A program made the translations under genes and the position numbers. Shown one piece after another: positions 1 to 7,660 of a stretch of 10,592 bases of DNA. The notes under the pieces are model-generated. The model saw only the letters and a program-made list of their open reading frames with translations. It had not been told where the DNA came from and searched no databases. The first letter of the stretch is position 1. Each line of letters opens with the position of its first letter. Source of the stretch: Lachnospiraceae bacterium UBA3821 (GTDB taxonomy: Bacteria > Bacillota > Clostridia > Lachnospirales > Lachnospiraceae); contig DFDT01000116.1 of assembly GCA_002368865.1 (NCBI GenBank), forward strand, positions 1-10,592, written 5' to 3'.

Positions 1-1433
1 GAATCGTGTTCCTCACCCAGGCCTTTTATCATCAGGACCGGATGCTGCCGTCCCGTCATCACTCTTTCATCCGCTCCTAAACCATGATCCGACATCAACA
101 GGATCACGGTATTGTCATACGCGCCGCTCTCCCGCAGCTTCTCCAGATATGCCTGGAACACCGTGAATGACGCTTCTATGCAGGATATATAATCCGAACC
201 ATGTACCCGCTCCACTGCAGCATTATACCGGAACGGCGCGTGTGCCCCCTCCAGATGAATCAGTTTAAACTGCTTCTGATCCGTATAGGTAACGGGCTGT
301 GCCTTCAGATCCGCATAAAAAACAAAGTCCTGCCAGGTGAATATCTCCCGGTCCACCTCCACCGCCCGCTGATTCCACAGCTGATGCGCATCAAACCAGC
401 AATATTGCTTGCATACCCACGGCATATATTTAAATCCCACCATCTTCACCTGCCTTTTGACAAAAAGAATGGGATCCGACAATTTTAATTTGGTATGCAC
501 CAGGTTCTGATAGCGGTCGCCGATCACACTCTCGGAGAGCTGCAGATCTTCCTCATAAATACTCATTCCATAGCCCAGCTGCTCCAGTTCATCAAAAAAT
601 TCCCCTTCCCCGTATACATGATGAACATAGTCCTCAAACGCTTCCTCATTCTCATACCATTCTCCCGACAAAAGCAACGGCACCGCGCAATCCGTGCACG
701 GATACCCTCCCATGACATTCGAATAATATGTGAAATCCTTCATATTCTCCCTGTACTCCGGATGCCGCTCCATGGCTTCTTCGAACTTCCCCGCATCCAC
801 AGCATCCAGCAGGAAAATAATAAAATTGGTGTCGACCGACATTTCGAACTGATCATCCTTCACACAGGTGAGCGCGTCCTTCTTCTGATATCCCTCTGCG
901 GTAAAAAACAGCGTCAGTACCGTGACCGCCAAGAGCAGGAAAAGGAAAAGGCTGACTCCTCCCACGATCTTGCGAAATGCTTTCTTTTTCAGAAAAATAC
1001 AAAGTCCCACCGCAAGCAGCGCCAGCACACCCCAGATGATGCAGGAAGCGATCAGCTCGCTCTTATAATCTGCGAGAACAAATTCCGAGCCATCCAATGC
1101 CGGTAGATTTTTCACCTGAAAATTTCCCTGTACATAACAACCGGTCAACGCCAGAAACGCTGCCGCCAGTCCCAAATCATAGACGCGGTCGCCCAGAAAC
1201 CATAACAGACCAAACAACAGCGCCATACCGATAAACGCAGCACCGAAATACAGCAGACACCATGGAAGCAGAAACCACGCATCATACCAGAATTCCCCCT
1301 GGTTATTCAGATAAATCTCCATCGGCGCAAAAAACATTATCATAAAACTGATCGCCAATGCTGCCGACATGCCCGGACTCCACAATCCGCAGGCGGCTCT
1401 GGCGTTCCATCTGCCTTTTATATATGTCTTCAA
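1..1433 (-). CDS. Sulfatase-fold (LTA synthase-like) integral membrane protein, 3' end cut by window edge
   Basis: I translated this from the minus strand: 477 codons are visible and the C-terminus lies beyond the left edge. About five hydrophobic segments occupy residues 22-42, 52-78, 85-103, 128-150 and 158-178. An extracellular sulfatase/alkaline-phosphatase-fold domain follows: FIIFLLDAVDA near 205-214 (first metal Asp), YPCTDCAVPLLLSG with the candidate catalytic Thr247, HLEGAHAPF near 393-401, and SDHG with D449/H450 as metal ligands. Membrane proteins of this architecture transfer phosphoglycerol- or phosphoethanolamine-type groups to cell-surface polymers; the substrate here cannot be read from sequence. 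An in-frame stop at 1440-1442 limits the start. I chose TTG at 1433, preceded by AGAGGTAGGA, because it gives MKTYIKGRW before the first membrane segment; ATG at 1370 would begin inside that segment. The gene diverges from the DUF421 gene. The family call is firm; the exact activity is not. Confidence 0.85.
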   Translation of the reverse strand, partial: MKTYIKGRWNARAACGLWSPGMSAALAISFMIMFFAPMEIYLNNQGEFWYDAWFLLPWCLLYFGAAFIGMALLFGLLWFLGDRVYDLGLAAAFLALTGCYVQGNFQVKNLPALDGSEFVLADYKSELIASCIIWGVLALLAVGLCIFLKKKAFRKIVGGVSLFLFLLLAVTVLTLFFTAEGYQKKDALTCVKDDQFEMSVDTNFIIFLLDAVDAGKFEEAMERHPEYRENMKDFTYYSNVMGGYPCTDCAVPLLLSGEWYENEEAFEDYVHHVYGEGEFFDELEQLGYGMSIYEEDLQLSESVIGDRYQNLVHTKLKLSDPILFVKRQVKMVGFKYMPWVCKQYCWFDAHQLWNQRAVEVDREIFTWQDFVFYADLKAQPVTYTDQKQFKLIHLEGAHAPFRYNAAVERVHGSDYISCIEASFTVFQAYLEKLRESGAYDNTVILLMSDHGLGADERVMTGRQHPVLMIKGLGEEHD

Positions 1434-1488
1434 CTCATCCTACCTCTGTCTCTGCCATGCCGATTCCGCACAGATCACCGGCATTCCC

Positions 1489-1537
1489 ATAGAACATTTT
1501 ATAGAACATTATAACACGCCCCAAAACATTACTGCAA
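1489..1537 (-). promoter_or_regulatory. Promoter of the sulfatase-like gene, overlapped by a 12-bp tandem repeat
   Basis: On the minus strand a perfect TG-extended -10 box (TGTTATAAT, 1516-1508) lies 18 bp from a weak -35 (TTGCAG, 1537-1532). Transcription would start near 1500, leaving a leader of about 68 nt before the TTG start. Two near-identical 12-mers in direct orientation (plus-strand ATAGAACATTTT at 1489-1500 and ATAGAACATTAT at 1501-1512) cover the -10 and the start point, so they could be a regulator site or simply AT-rich duplication. The promoter call rests on the extended -10; the operator idea is speculative. Confidence 0.5.
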
Positions 1538-1613
1538 CCGCTTATCCGACCTTTTATGAATATCCTGCCCAAAACAGGCAATGCTATGAAAAAACAAAGG
1601 AGCAACTTTTAGC

Positions 1614-2288
1614 ATGGACATTCTGAACATCATCCTGACCACTGTTCTCTCCGCGATCGCCCTGTTTTTCCTGACTAAGATCATGGGGCACAAACAGGTC
1701 GCGGAGCTTGATATTTATGACTACATCACCGGGATCACCATCGGCTCCATCGGGGCGGAACTGGCCACCGAACTGGAGGAGCCGTGGAAACCGCTGACCG
1801 CGATGATCATCTATGGACTGATCACATGGGGATTGAGCCTTATAACCAAGAAGATCTTCCGCACCGGAAAATATATCAACGGCACCCCAACGATCATCCT
1901 GGACAGCGGCAGGCTTTTCCGGGACAATATGAAAAAGGCCAATCTGGACCTGAGCGAATTCCTGCTCATGTGCAGACAGGCCGGATATTTTAACCTGAGT
2001 GATATACAGACGGCGGTGTTTGAGTACAACGGCAGACTGTCCGTGCTTCCCGTCAGCGGCAAGCGCCCCGCCACACCGGCAGATATGAATCTGAATCCCG
2101 CCCAGGAATCCATCCTGACCGAAGTCATCATGGACGGTCGGATTCTGGAAGGGAATCTGAAAAAGCTGGGACTGGATGCCGCGTGGCTGGAGGAACAGGT
2201 GAAGACACAGGGCTACCAGGATGCGAAAGCGGTGTTCCTCGGGCTATGCGACGGAAACCACGGGCTGACCCTGTATGCGGGGGAATAG
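1614..2288 (+). CDS. DUF421 / YetF-family membrane protein
   Basis: This 224-residue protein has the DUF421 layout. Hydrophobic segments lie near residues 4-22, 36-50 and 62-79, with the conserved KIMGHKQVAELDIYDYITGI block between the first two. A cytoplasmic domain follows, with GTPTIILDSGRLFRDNMKKA (about 89-108), then LDLSEFLLMCRQAGYFNLSD, and a short extra helical tail. The family is widespread in Firmicutes, often in several copies, and is loosely linked to spore and envelope functions in Bacillus; a biochemical role is not established. The start is well supported: AAAGGAG at 1596-1602 lies 11 nt before the ATG. The gene is monocistronic, diverges from the sulfatase-like gene, and converges on the oxidoreductase gene with only 19 bp between stop codons and no clear terminator. 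Length and domain order look normal. Confidence 0.88.
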   Translation: MDILNIILTTVLSAIALFFLTKIMGHKQVAELDIYDYITGITIGSIGAELATELEEPWKPLTAMIIYGLITWGLSLITKKIFRTGKYINGTPTIILDSGRLFRDNMKKANLDLSEFLLMCRQAGYFNLSDIQTAVFEYNGRLSVLPVSGKRPATPADMNLNPAQESILTEVIMDGRILEGNLKKLGLDAAWLEEQVKTQGYQDAKAVFLGLCDGNHGLTLYAGE

Positions 2289-2307
2289 TTAGTTGTAAAG
2301 CATGGCA

Positions 2308-3789
2308 TCAGCCCCGGGAACCCGCCCGCATGATCCGCCATGTCGCAAATTTTCCCATCGCCGCGGCAGTCGGAAGACCTCCCGGCCCCATCAGCCACTG
2401 GCTTGCCAGAAATACATTGTCGATGCCCTTTACAACTCCCGGCACGGTAATGCTCTTTGCCTGCTTTGTGGTCACAAAGCTCATATAGGCGCCGTGGTAA
2501 GCATTACAATATCTCGTGTACGTCATCGGCGACCAAATGTCGATCACATGGATCTTCCCTGCCAAAAACGGATACTCTTTTTCCATCCTTTGCAGTACCT
2601 GCTCTGCAATTTCCGCTTTCTTTTGTGCATAGCGCTCCTTGTCGGAATAAAACGACTGCCAGTATTCATAATCGGACTCCGTCTGCGAAAAATTGGTCTG
2701 CAGGATCATTTTGCCCTCCGGCGCAAAACCGGGCTCATAATCATAGGACTGCACGCTCATACGCTTCACCGTCCGGCTTCCTACAGTGATCTCTTCGCAG
2801 GAAAATACACGCGTCCCCGTCAGTTCCGGGAATACGCCGTCCACGGCGAAGGCCATCTGAAATCCGCTGCTGACCGGATATTTCTCCCGATCGGCATACA
2901 GCTTCCGAAGTCCCGCCGGCATATACTTTTCCGGCAATAATCTGCGGAATGTGAAATCGGTATCGCAGGCGCAGATCACATAGTCCGCTTCCACCCGCTC
3001 CCCGTTCTCCAACAGGACGCCTTCCGCCTTTTTGCCATTCAACAGAACCGTTTTGACGCCTGCATTGGTATGCAGGACGCCGCCATGCTCTTTATAGGTT
3101 TCCGCGATCCGAAGGGACATTGCCAGAGAGCCGCCTTTTGGGATGTCGCCGTTCCCTCCCGTTACCGTGCCGTAGGAGACAAGAAAGGCATAGGCCTGAT
3201 AGTCGTCCGGCATATAGTCCACAATTGCGCGCCGGATCAACGGATGATGAAAGCGCCCTGCCAATTCATGGATGTCCATATTTCCGTACGCTTTCATCAC
3301 CTTTCCCATTGCTTTCATGGACATACCCATCTTGATAAAATCAATCGGATTCATTGCATCAAACGGCTTTTCAACCGGCACGGTCATCGTCTCCGCCAGG
3401 GACACATGATCGATCAGCTTATTGATCTCCTCTGCATCCTCCGGCGAAAGTTCCAGCATCTCCCTGCGGGTTCTCTCCTTGTCCCTCCAAAAGGTCAGTG
3501 TCTGAGCGTCCAGCCCGGAAGAAAAAAACATCTCTTTCTCATACAATTCCACGCCGTCCCCCAACGCACCGATCTCTTTCCACAATTCATGCAGGGCACT
3601 CCCCGGTCTTGTTCCGGTCAACCAATGAATGCAGTTATCAATAAAATATCCCTCGCGCTTCCAGCCGGTGCACTGCCCGCCCGGCAGAGCATTTTTTTCA
3701 TAAATTTCCGTTTTAAAACCGGCTTTCTGCAATAACACGCCCGCCGTCATTCCCGCGATGCCGCCGCCAATGATCACAACCTTTTTCAT
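2308..3789 (-). CDS. FAD-dependent oxidoreductase, phytoene desaturase/retinol saturase-like (COG1233 type)
   Basis: A 493-residue flavoprotein. The N-terminal Rossmann motif VVIIGGGIAGMTAG (residues 4-17) ends at acidic E31, followed by PGGQCTGW (36-43), typical of the NAD(P)-binding_8/amino-oxidase clan. The C-terminal FAD-contact segment (about 455-480) contains ASQWLMGPGGLPTAAAMGK, analogous to the C-terminal FAD motif of CrtI-like desaturases. No signal peptide or membrane anchor is seen. The substrate is unknown; no carotenoid genes are nearby, so a carotenoid role should not be assumed. I chose ATG at 3789 rather than an upstream start at 3831 because it begins directly at the dinucleotide fold, has GGGAG 7-11 nt upstream, and overlaps the regulator's stop as ATGA (3789-3786). 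That overlap implies translational coupling and control by the adjacent TetR protein. Alternative: a quinone- or lipid-active dehydrogenase of the same clan. Confidence 0.85.
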   Translation of the reverse strand: MKKVVIIGGGIAGMTAGVLLQKAGFKTEIYEKNALPGGQCTGWKREGYFIDNCIHWLTGTRPGSALHELWKEIGALGDGVELYEKEMFFSSGLDAQTLTFWRDKERTRREMLELSPEDAEEINKLIDHVSLAETMTVPVEKPFDAMNPIDFIKMGMSMKAMGKVMKAYGNMDIHELAGRFHHPLIRRAIVDYMPDDYQAYAFLVSYGTVTGGNGDIPKGGSLAMSLRIAETYKEHGGVLHTNAGVKTVLLNGKKAEGVLLENGERVEADYVICACDTDFTFRRLLPEKYMPAGLRKLYADREKYPVSSGFQMAFAVDGVFPELTGTRVFSCEEITVGSRTVKRMSVQSYDYEPGFAPEGKMILQTNFSQTESDYEYWQSFYSDKERYAQKKAEIAEQVLQRMEKEYPFLAGKIHVIDIWSPMTYTRYCNAYHGAYMSFVTTKQAKSITVPGVVKGIDNVFLASQWLMGPGGLPTAAAMGKFATWRIMRAGSRG

Positions 3790-4376
3790 AAGCCGTCTCC
3801 CTGCTTTCTTCTCACAATGTCCACGATCCACTCCGCCTTGGGCAGATCGATCTCCTGATTCGTCGCATACCGTTCGGCAATTCCCTGCACACTACACCAG
3901 AATGCATTTGACAGCATGATCGGGGAACCTTCTTTGATGGTGCCTTCCCGCTGCCCCCATTCAATGATCGGCACAAACTGCTCTATCACATTTACCCGCA
4001 TGGCTATTTCCCTGATAGGTTCCGGTGTCGCTTCACTCCGCTGCGCTTCCGCCATCAGCACGAAAAATTTCGCCATGACAGGCTGTTCCTTCATATACCC
4101 AAACAGTGCCTCCGTGAAATTCACGAAAAAATCAATGGCATGATCGCAATTCTGCGCGCCCGGATAGGCCGTTCCCTCCAGTCCCATCTGAATTAACGCT
4201 TCGTACAGTTTCTCCTTTGACTCAAAGTAATGAAACATCAGCCCCGTACTCATCCCGGCTCTTTTCGCGATATCCGTAATTTTCGTAGCGGCGTAGCCTT
4301 TGCTGACAAATAACTCCAGGGCTGCATATAGGATCTCCTGCCGCCTGCGCTCCTTCTGCTCTTTTCGTGTTTCCAT
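3786..4376 (-). CDS. TetR/AcrR-family transcriptional regulator
   Basis: A 196-residue one-component repressor. The N-terminal helix-turn-helix domain is clear: RRQEILYAALELFVSKGY (11-28), then TKITDIAKRAGMSTGLMFHYF (about 31-51) with the recognition helix near 43-50, and SKEKLYEAL. Residues from about 65 onward form the helical ligand and dimer domain, which is not conserved enough to predict an inducer. The ATG at 4376 follows a TGTGAGGAA ribosome binding site. It is the first gene of a two-gene operon with the flavoenzyme, whose start it overlaps by 4 bp. Two palindromes sit over its own promoter (4395-4425), so autorepression with co-repression of the oxidoreductase is the natural reading; derepression would come from the enzyme's substrate or a related compound. 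Confidence 0.92.
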   Translation of the reverse strand: METRKEQKERRRQEILYAALELFVSKGYAATKITDIAKRAGMSTGLMFHYFESKEKLYEALIQMGLEGTAYPGAQNCDHAIDFFVNFTEALFGYMKEQPVMAKFFVLMAEAQRSEATPEPIREIAMRVNVIEQFVPIIEWGQREGTIKEGSPIMLSNAFWCSVQGIAERYATNQEIDLPKAEWIVDIVRRKQGDGL

Positions 4377-4394
4377 TGGGGTTCCTCACATTTT

Positions 4395-4425
4395 TGAATC
4401 ATTATTCATTGAATATTTATTCAAT
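4395..4425 (-). promoter_or_regulatory. Two tandem TetR-type operators (TGAAT-N4-ATTCA)
   Basis: Two inverted repeats of the same design lie side by side. One is 4408-4425 with perfect 7-bp arms (ATTGAAT...ATTCAAT around a 4-bp centre). The other is 4395-4408 with 5-bp arms (TGAAT...ATTCA around a 4-bp centre). Their centres are 15 bp apart. The stronger site touches the -10 box and covers the start point; the weaker one lies in the leader. Repeated identical half-sites at this spot are characteristic of TetR-family autoregulation. Binding itself is inferred. Confidence 0.7.
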
Positions 4426-4452
4426 TATAGCATGGGGGAATGGATTTGTAAA
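4424..4452 (-). promoter_or_regulatory. Promoter of the tetR-oxidoreductase operon
   Basis: The minus strand reads TTTACA (4452-4447), exactly 17 bp, then TATAAT (4429-4424), with an upstream TG making an extended -10 (TGCTATAAT). This is close to the sigma-A consensus. Initiation is expected near 4417, about 40 nt before the repressor's ATG. Confidence 0.8.
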
Positions 4453-4485
4453 TAATTTGTCACTTATGTCTGTCAGTGATTCTTT

Positions 4486-5772
4486 CTACATTTCCTCCGG
4501 GCATTTGACACCCAACAACCCACAGGCATCCTTTAGGACACGCTGTACCATATCAACCACAAACAACCTTGCGTTCCGCACACTCTCTTTCTCTTCCCGC
4601 AGAATTGGACACTCCTGATAAAACTGATTAAATGCCGCTGCCACGCTGATGATATACCGTGCAATGACAGATGGCTCATATTGCTCTGCAGCTCGCATTA
4701 CTGCATCTGAGTATCCGGATAACGTTTTGATCAGTCCAAATGTAATGTCATCCGTAAGCGTTTCATAATCTACTTGCCCCATATCATTTATGTCTGTGAC
4801 AAATTGACTTTTCCGCAAAATACTCTTTGCCCGGGCATACGTATATTGCACATAAGGTCCGGTTGTTCCATCAAAACTCAAAACATCTTTCCACTTAAAA
4901 TCCACGTTCTTCATCCGCTGATGGAACAGATCATGGAAAATGACTGCCCCCACTCCTACTTTTTGCGCCACCTCCTCCTGATTTGGCAAGGCTGGATTCT
5001 TTTCATGTATCAATTCCGCAGCCCGTTTTACCGCCTCATTTAAGATATCCTCCACATAGATAATGTTCCCGTTTCGAGTGGACAGTTTTGCTCCAGCCAA
5101 ACTGACCAATCCATAGGGGATGTGCACCAGCCCATCATACCACTCATACCCCATCAGCTCTATCGTCTTAAATACCTGCTTAAAATGCAGACTTTGCTCC
5201 AATCCCGTCACATAGAGACACTTCTCAAAATCATATTGCTCTTTCCGATACAATATGGCTGCAATATCCCTAGAGTGATAAATGGATCCCCCATCCTTTT
5301 TGGTGATCAGACAAGGCGGCATATCATATTCCGACAGATCTACAATGTTTGCTCCCTGACTCTCTGTGAGCAAATTCTTTTCCTTCAGCTTTTCCACCAA
5401 AGCAGGAACCCGACTCCTGTAAAAGCTTTCTCCCAAATAGGAATCAAAGGAAATATCAAGCATCCGGTAAACCCGCTCAAATTCAACCATACTGATTTCT
5501 TTGAACCAATTCCATATCTCCAATGTTTCCTTGTCATCCTGCTCCATTTTTACAAACCAAGCCCGAGCTTCATCCATCAGCTCCGGATCATCTTCCGCCT
5601 CCGTATTAAACTTAATGTAAATGGCAAGCAACTCATCAATTCCCTTTTCTTCCACCCGCTCCCTACTGCTCCATTTCTTATACGCAACGATCAGTTTGCC
5701 GAACTGCGTCCCCCAATCACCCAAATGATTGATCCGAACCACCTGATACCCCAACTTGTCATAAATCTTATG
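4486..5772 (-). pseudogene. argS: Arginyl-tRNA synthetase gene fragment lacking its 5' part
   Basis: From KIYDKLG and NHLGDWGTQFGKL to the normal C-terminus (LGVKCPEEM) this is class-I arginyl-tRNA synthetase. It keeps the KMSKS-equivalent loop (AGAKLSTRNGN), TTGPYVQYTYAR, and the anticodon-binding helical domain. Full-length family members have roughly 560-590 residues; about 430 remain here. The N-terminal tRNA-binding domain and the ATP-binding HIGH motif, expected about 15 residues before the break, are absent. Immediately upstream, in another frame, lies the AI-2E permease fragment, so the gene begins at a junction near 5773. The nearest start-like codon (TTG 5754) has no convincing ribosome binding site. 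Without HIGH the product cannot activate arginine. The remaining frame has no stop or frameshift, so the loss may be recent. A complete argS must exist elsewhere in the genome. Confidence 0.85.
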
Positions 5773-6876
5773 TTCCTGCCCTCCAACATGGGAAGAAAAT
5801 AATCCCTGTACACAAAGTCCAGGATCGCAGCAAACGGAATTGCGAGCAAAATTCCGATCACGCCAAACATACTGCCCCCTACAATGATCCAGATCAAAAT
5901 CAGCAGACCGGAAACACCCAACGAATTACCAAAAAGTTTTGGCTTGATGACATATCCATCACACAATTGGAGCAACAAAGTAAAGACCAGAAATGCAAGC
6001 GCATGCCATGGCTCCACCATCAACAGCACAAACCCTCCGATAACCCCACCGATAACAGGTCCAAAGGTCGGATCAGATTCGTCAAAGCAACTACCACAGA
6101 GACAAGCCCTATGTACTGCATTCCCATAATGCTCATGAACACTGCATTTGCAACCCCAATAATGGCTGCGTCCAACAGGCTGAAGACAATGTACCGTATC
6201 AGGATCGTGTCACAGCGAGTCAAGAACACAATCGTTTTTGCATACTTATCTTCCTTCAGCAATGCCTTCATCAGACGAATGGTGCCGCTCTTGAGAGGAT
6301 CCTTTTCAGAGAGCAGATAAATAGACAAAATGAAAGCAATTCCCCCGTTAAAAAGTGTTTTTCCGGCTACAGCAGAAACATCTACAATCTTGTCAAGATG
6401 GTTTGTCAGGAATGAGGATATCATATCCATGATATTTTTTGAAGAATCCACGATACTGTCCAAATCAACATATCGGGACAATCCCCATTTTTCTTCCAAT
6501 GTCTGAAGCGAGATCATATACCCATCCAGATTGCCCATAAACATCTGGATGCTTTTGATCAACTGCGGAACAAGCGTACCTAACAAAAAAATAACCAGTA
6601 ATAGCACAGAGATAACAGCAAGCGCCACCGAAACCGTCCAACCACTGTCAGCCTTGCGGCTTTTCCCAAACAATTTCCTCTGATACAGCCTTGCCAACGG
6701 ATTAATCAGATAAGCCAGCACACACCCCAATGCAACTGCACTAAAGTGACCACAAAAAGCTACAACCGTTGCCCAAACTGTACTGATATTTGTCAATACC
6801 ACATACAAGACAACCGCGCCGAAAACAATCCATGCATAAGGATACCATTTCTTTCACTAAATTTATTGGATTTCAT
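5773..6876 (-). pseudogene. AI-2E family (YdiK/PerM-like) membrane permease, frameshifted twice and truncated
   Basis: Joining three frames on the minus strand gives an AI-2E/UPF0118 transporter: MKSNKFSER | KWYPYAWIVFGAVVLYVVL..., then VVVALTNLI | TFGPVIGGVIGGFVLLMVEP, then GYVIKPKLFGNSLGVSGLLI and ILDFVYRDYFLPMLEGRN. The ATG at 6876 follows GGGGGAACGG. One missing base near 6849 (GAAAGAAATGG where an extra A would restore frame) and one near 6071 (ATCCGACC where an extra C restores the expected Leu-Ile-Pro-Thr-Phe-Gly) break the frame. The C-terminus runs into the argS remnant after about residue 368, so perhaps only a short tail is lost. The family comprises multi-pass membrane proteins linked to export of small solutes. 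The start lies 26 bp after the HD gene, implying it was once part of that operon. The frameshifts could be sequencing errors; the 3' fusion could not be explained that way. Confidence 0.8.
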
Positions 6877-6902
6877 ATTTACCGTTCCCCCAATTCTTTT
6901 GT

Positions 6903-7598
6903 TTACATCAGCGTTTGCTCATTGATAATTAAACGAAACTCCAGATCAAGAACCTCCGCCGCTTTACGACAAAGTAACATCCGCTCCATGAAAATTTCGA
7001 AATACTCACCGATTTCACCATATCTTGTATCAATTTCAAGGTTCAGCATAATTTCAGTATGGTCCTGATTTATCGTAAGGGATGAAGATGTAACCGAATA
7101 GTTGACCCTGTCATGAATGTCAAAGTTCTTACTATCTTCATCCTGGACGCGGCTCCTTCTGACATCTGACTTATCAGCAAGAATAAGGGCAGCCGCAATG
7201 ACACTTACAGGCACCCCGTTTCCCTCGTCATGATTACCAATTGCACGTATAATGGGTGCTATATCTTCGGCGGATACTCCCATCTTGTTTAAGAGGTAGA
7301 ATGCCATCAACGCCCCTGATTGGCTGTGATCCACCCGGTTTATGATATTTCCCAGGTCATGCATCCAGGCTGCTGTCAAGGCAAGATCAATGGTATGATC
7401 GTCCGTTCCCAGTGTATCGAGAATATAGCCGGTGCGAGCGGCAACAATCCCTATATGAGCAAAGTTGTGCTCGGTATATCCCAGCGCATGCATGGACTTG
7501 TTCTGCTCATTAATATATACACTGATATCATGGTCGTGTCTTACCTTGAAAAATAAAGGAAAACGTCTCGCATCATCCAACAGTTTCTTATTTTCCAT
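6903..7598 (-). CDS. HD-domain metal-dependent phosphohydrolase
   Basis: A soluble 231-residue protein with the full HD signature: H48 (HNFAHIGIVA), H80-D81 (AAWMHDLGN), D142 (LADKSD), plus H91 and H123-D124 (GNHDEGN) as likely extra ligands of a two-metal site. HD proteins hydrolyse phosphoester bonds in nucleotides or second messengers, commonly with Mn2+, Fe or Ni; the substrate is not readable here. The residues after about 160 form a conserved beta-alpha tail seen in clostridial relatives rather than a known regulatory domain. I chose ATG 7598 over 7625 because AAAGGAA sits 6 nt upstream of it, while the longer start has no ribosome binding site. It lies 62 bp after the Na/Pi transporter gene on the same strand with no terminator seen between them, so it is probably part of the Mn-riboswitch operon. 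Confidence 0.87.
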   Translation of the reverse strand: MENKKLLDDARRFPLFFKVRHDHDISVYINEQNKSMHALGYTEHNFAHIGIVAARTGYILDTLGTDDHTIDLALTAAWMHDLGNIINRVDHSQSGALMAFYLLNKMGVSAEDIAPIIRAIGNHDEGNGVPVSVIAAALILADKSDVRRSRVQDEDSKNFDIHDRVNYSVTSSSLTINQDHTEIMLNLEIDTRYGEIGEYFEIFMERMLLCRKAAEVLDLEFRLIINEQTLM

Positions 7599-7660
7599 AA
7601 ACAATTCCTTTCGGCGTAATGCCATCTAAATTATTGTTATCCGTAATCCAAACATTTTTG

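Noticed and set aside
495..1106. Long plus-strand open frame opposite the sulfatase-like gene
   Set aside because: No ribosome binding site or recognisable motifs; it is antisense to a clear family protein. The same holds for plus-strand frames opposite the oxidoreductase (2302-2940, 3070-3735) and argS (5122-5802).
1532..1560. Possible plus-strand promoter for the DUF421 gene (CTGCAA, 17 bp, TATGAA)
   Set aside because: Only half the -35 bases match and the -10 is weak; a promoter must exist nearby but I cannot place it.
2183..2488. Plus-strand frame overlapping the end of the DUF421 gene
   Set aside because: It lies out of frame within a well-supported gene and then antisense to the oxidoreductase, with no family resemblance.
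3790..3831. Upstream start for the oxidoreductase adding 14 residues
   Set aside because: The extra residues precede the Rossmann beta strand and lie inside the tetR gene; ATG 3789 has the ribosome binding site and the ATGA overlap.
5691..5770. Reading the AI-2E frame on through argS DNA as a genuine C-terminus
   Set aside because: The residues after LEGRN come from the alternate frame of argS coding sequence, so they are fusion by-product rather than permease sequence.
7599..7660. A separate promoter for the HD gene in the 62-bp gap
   Set aside because: AT-rich, but no paired -35/-10 of acceptable quality was seen.
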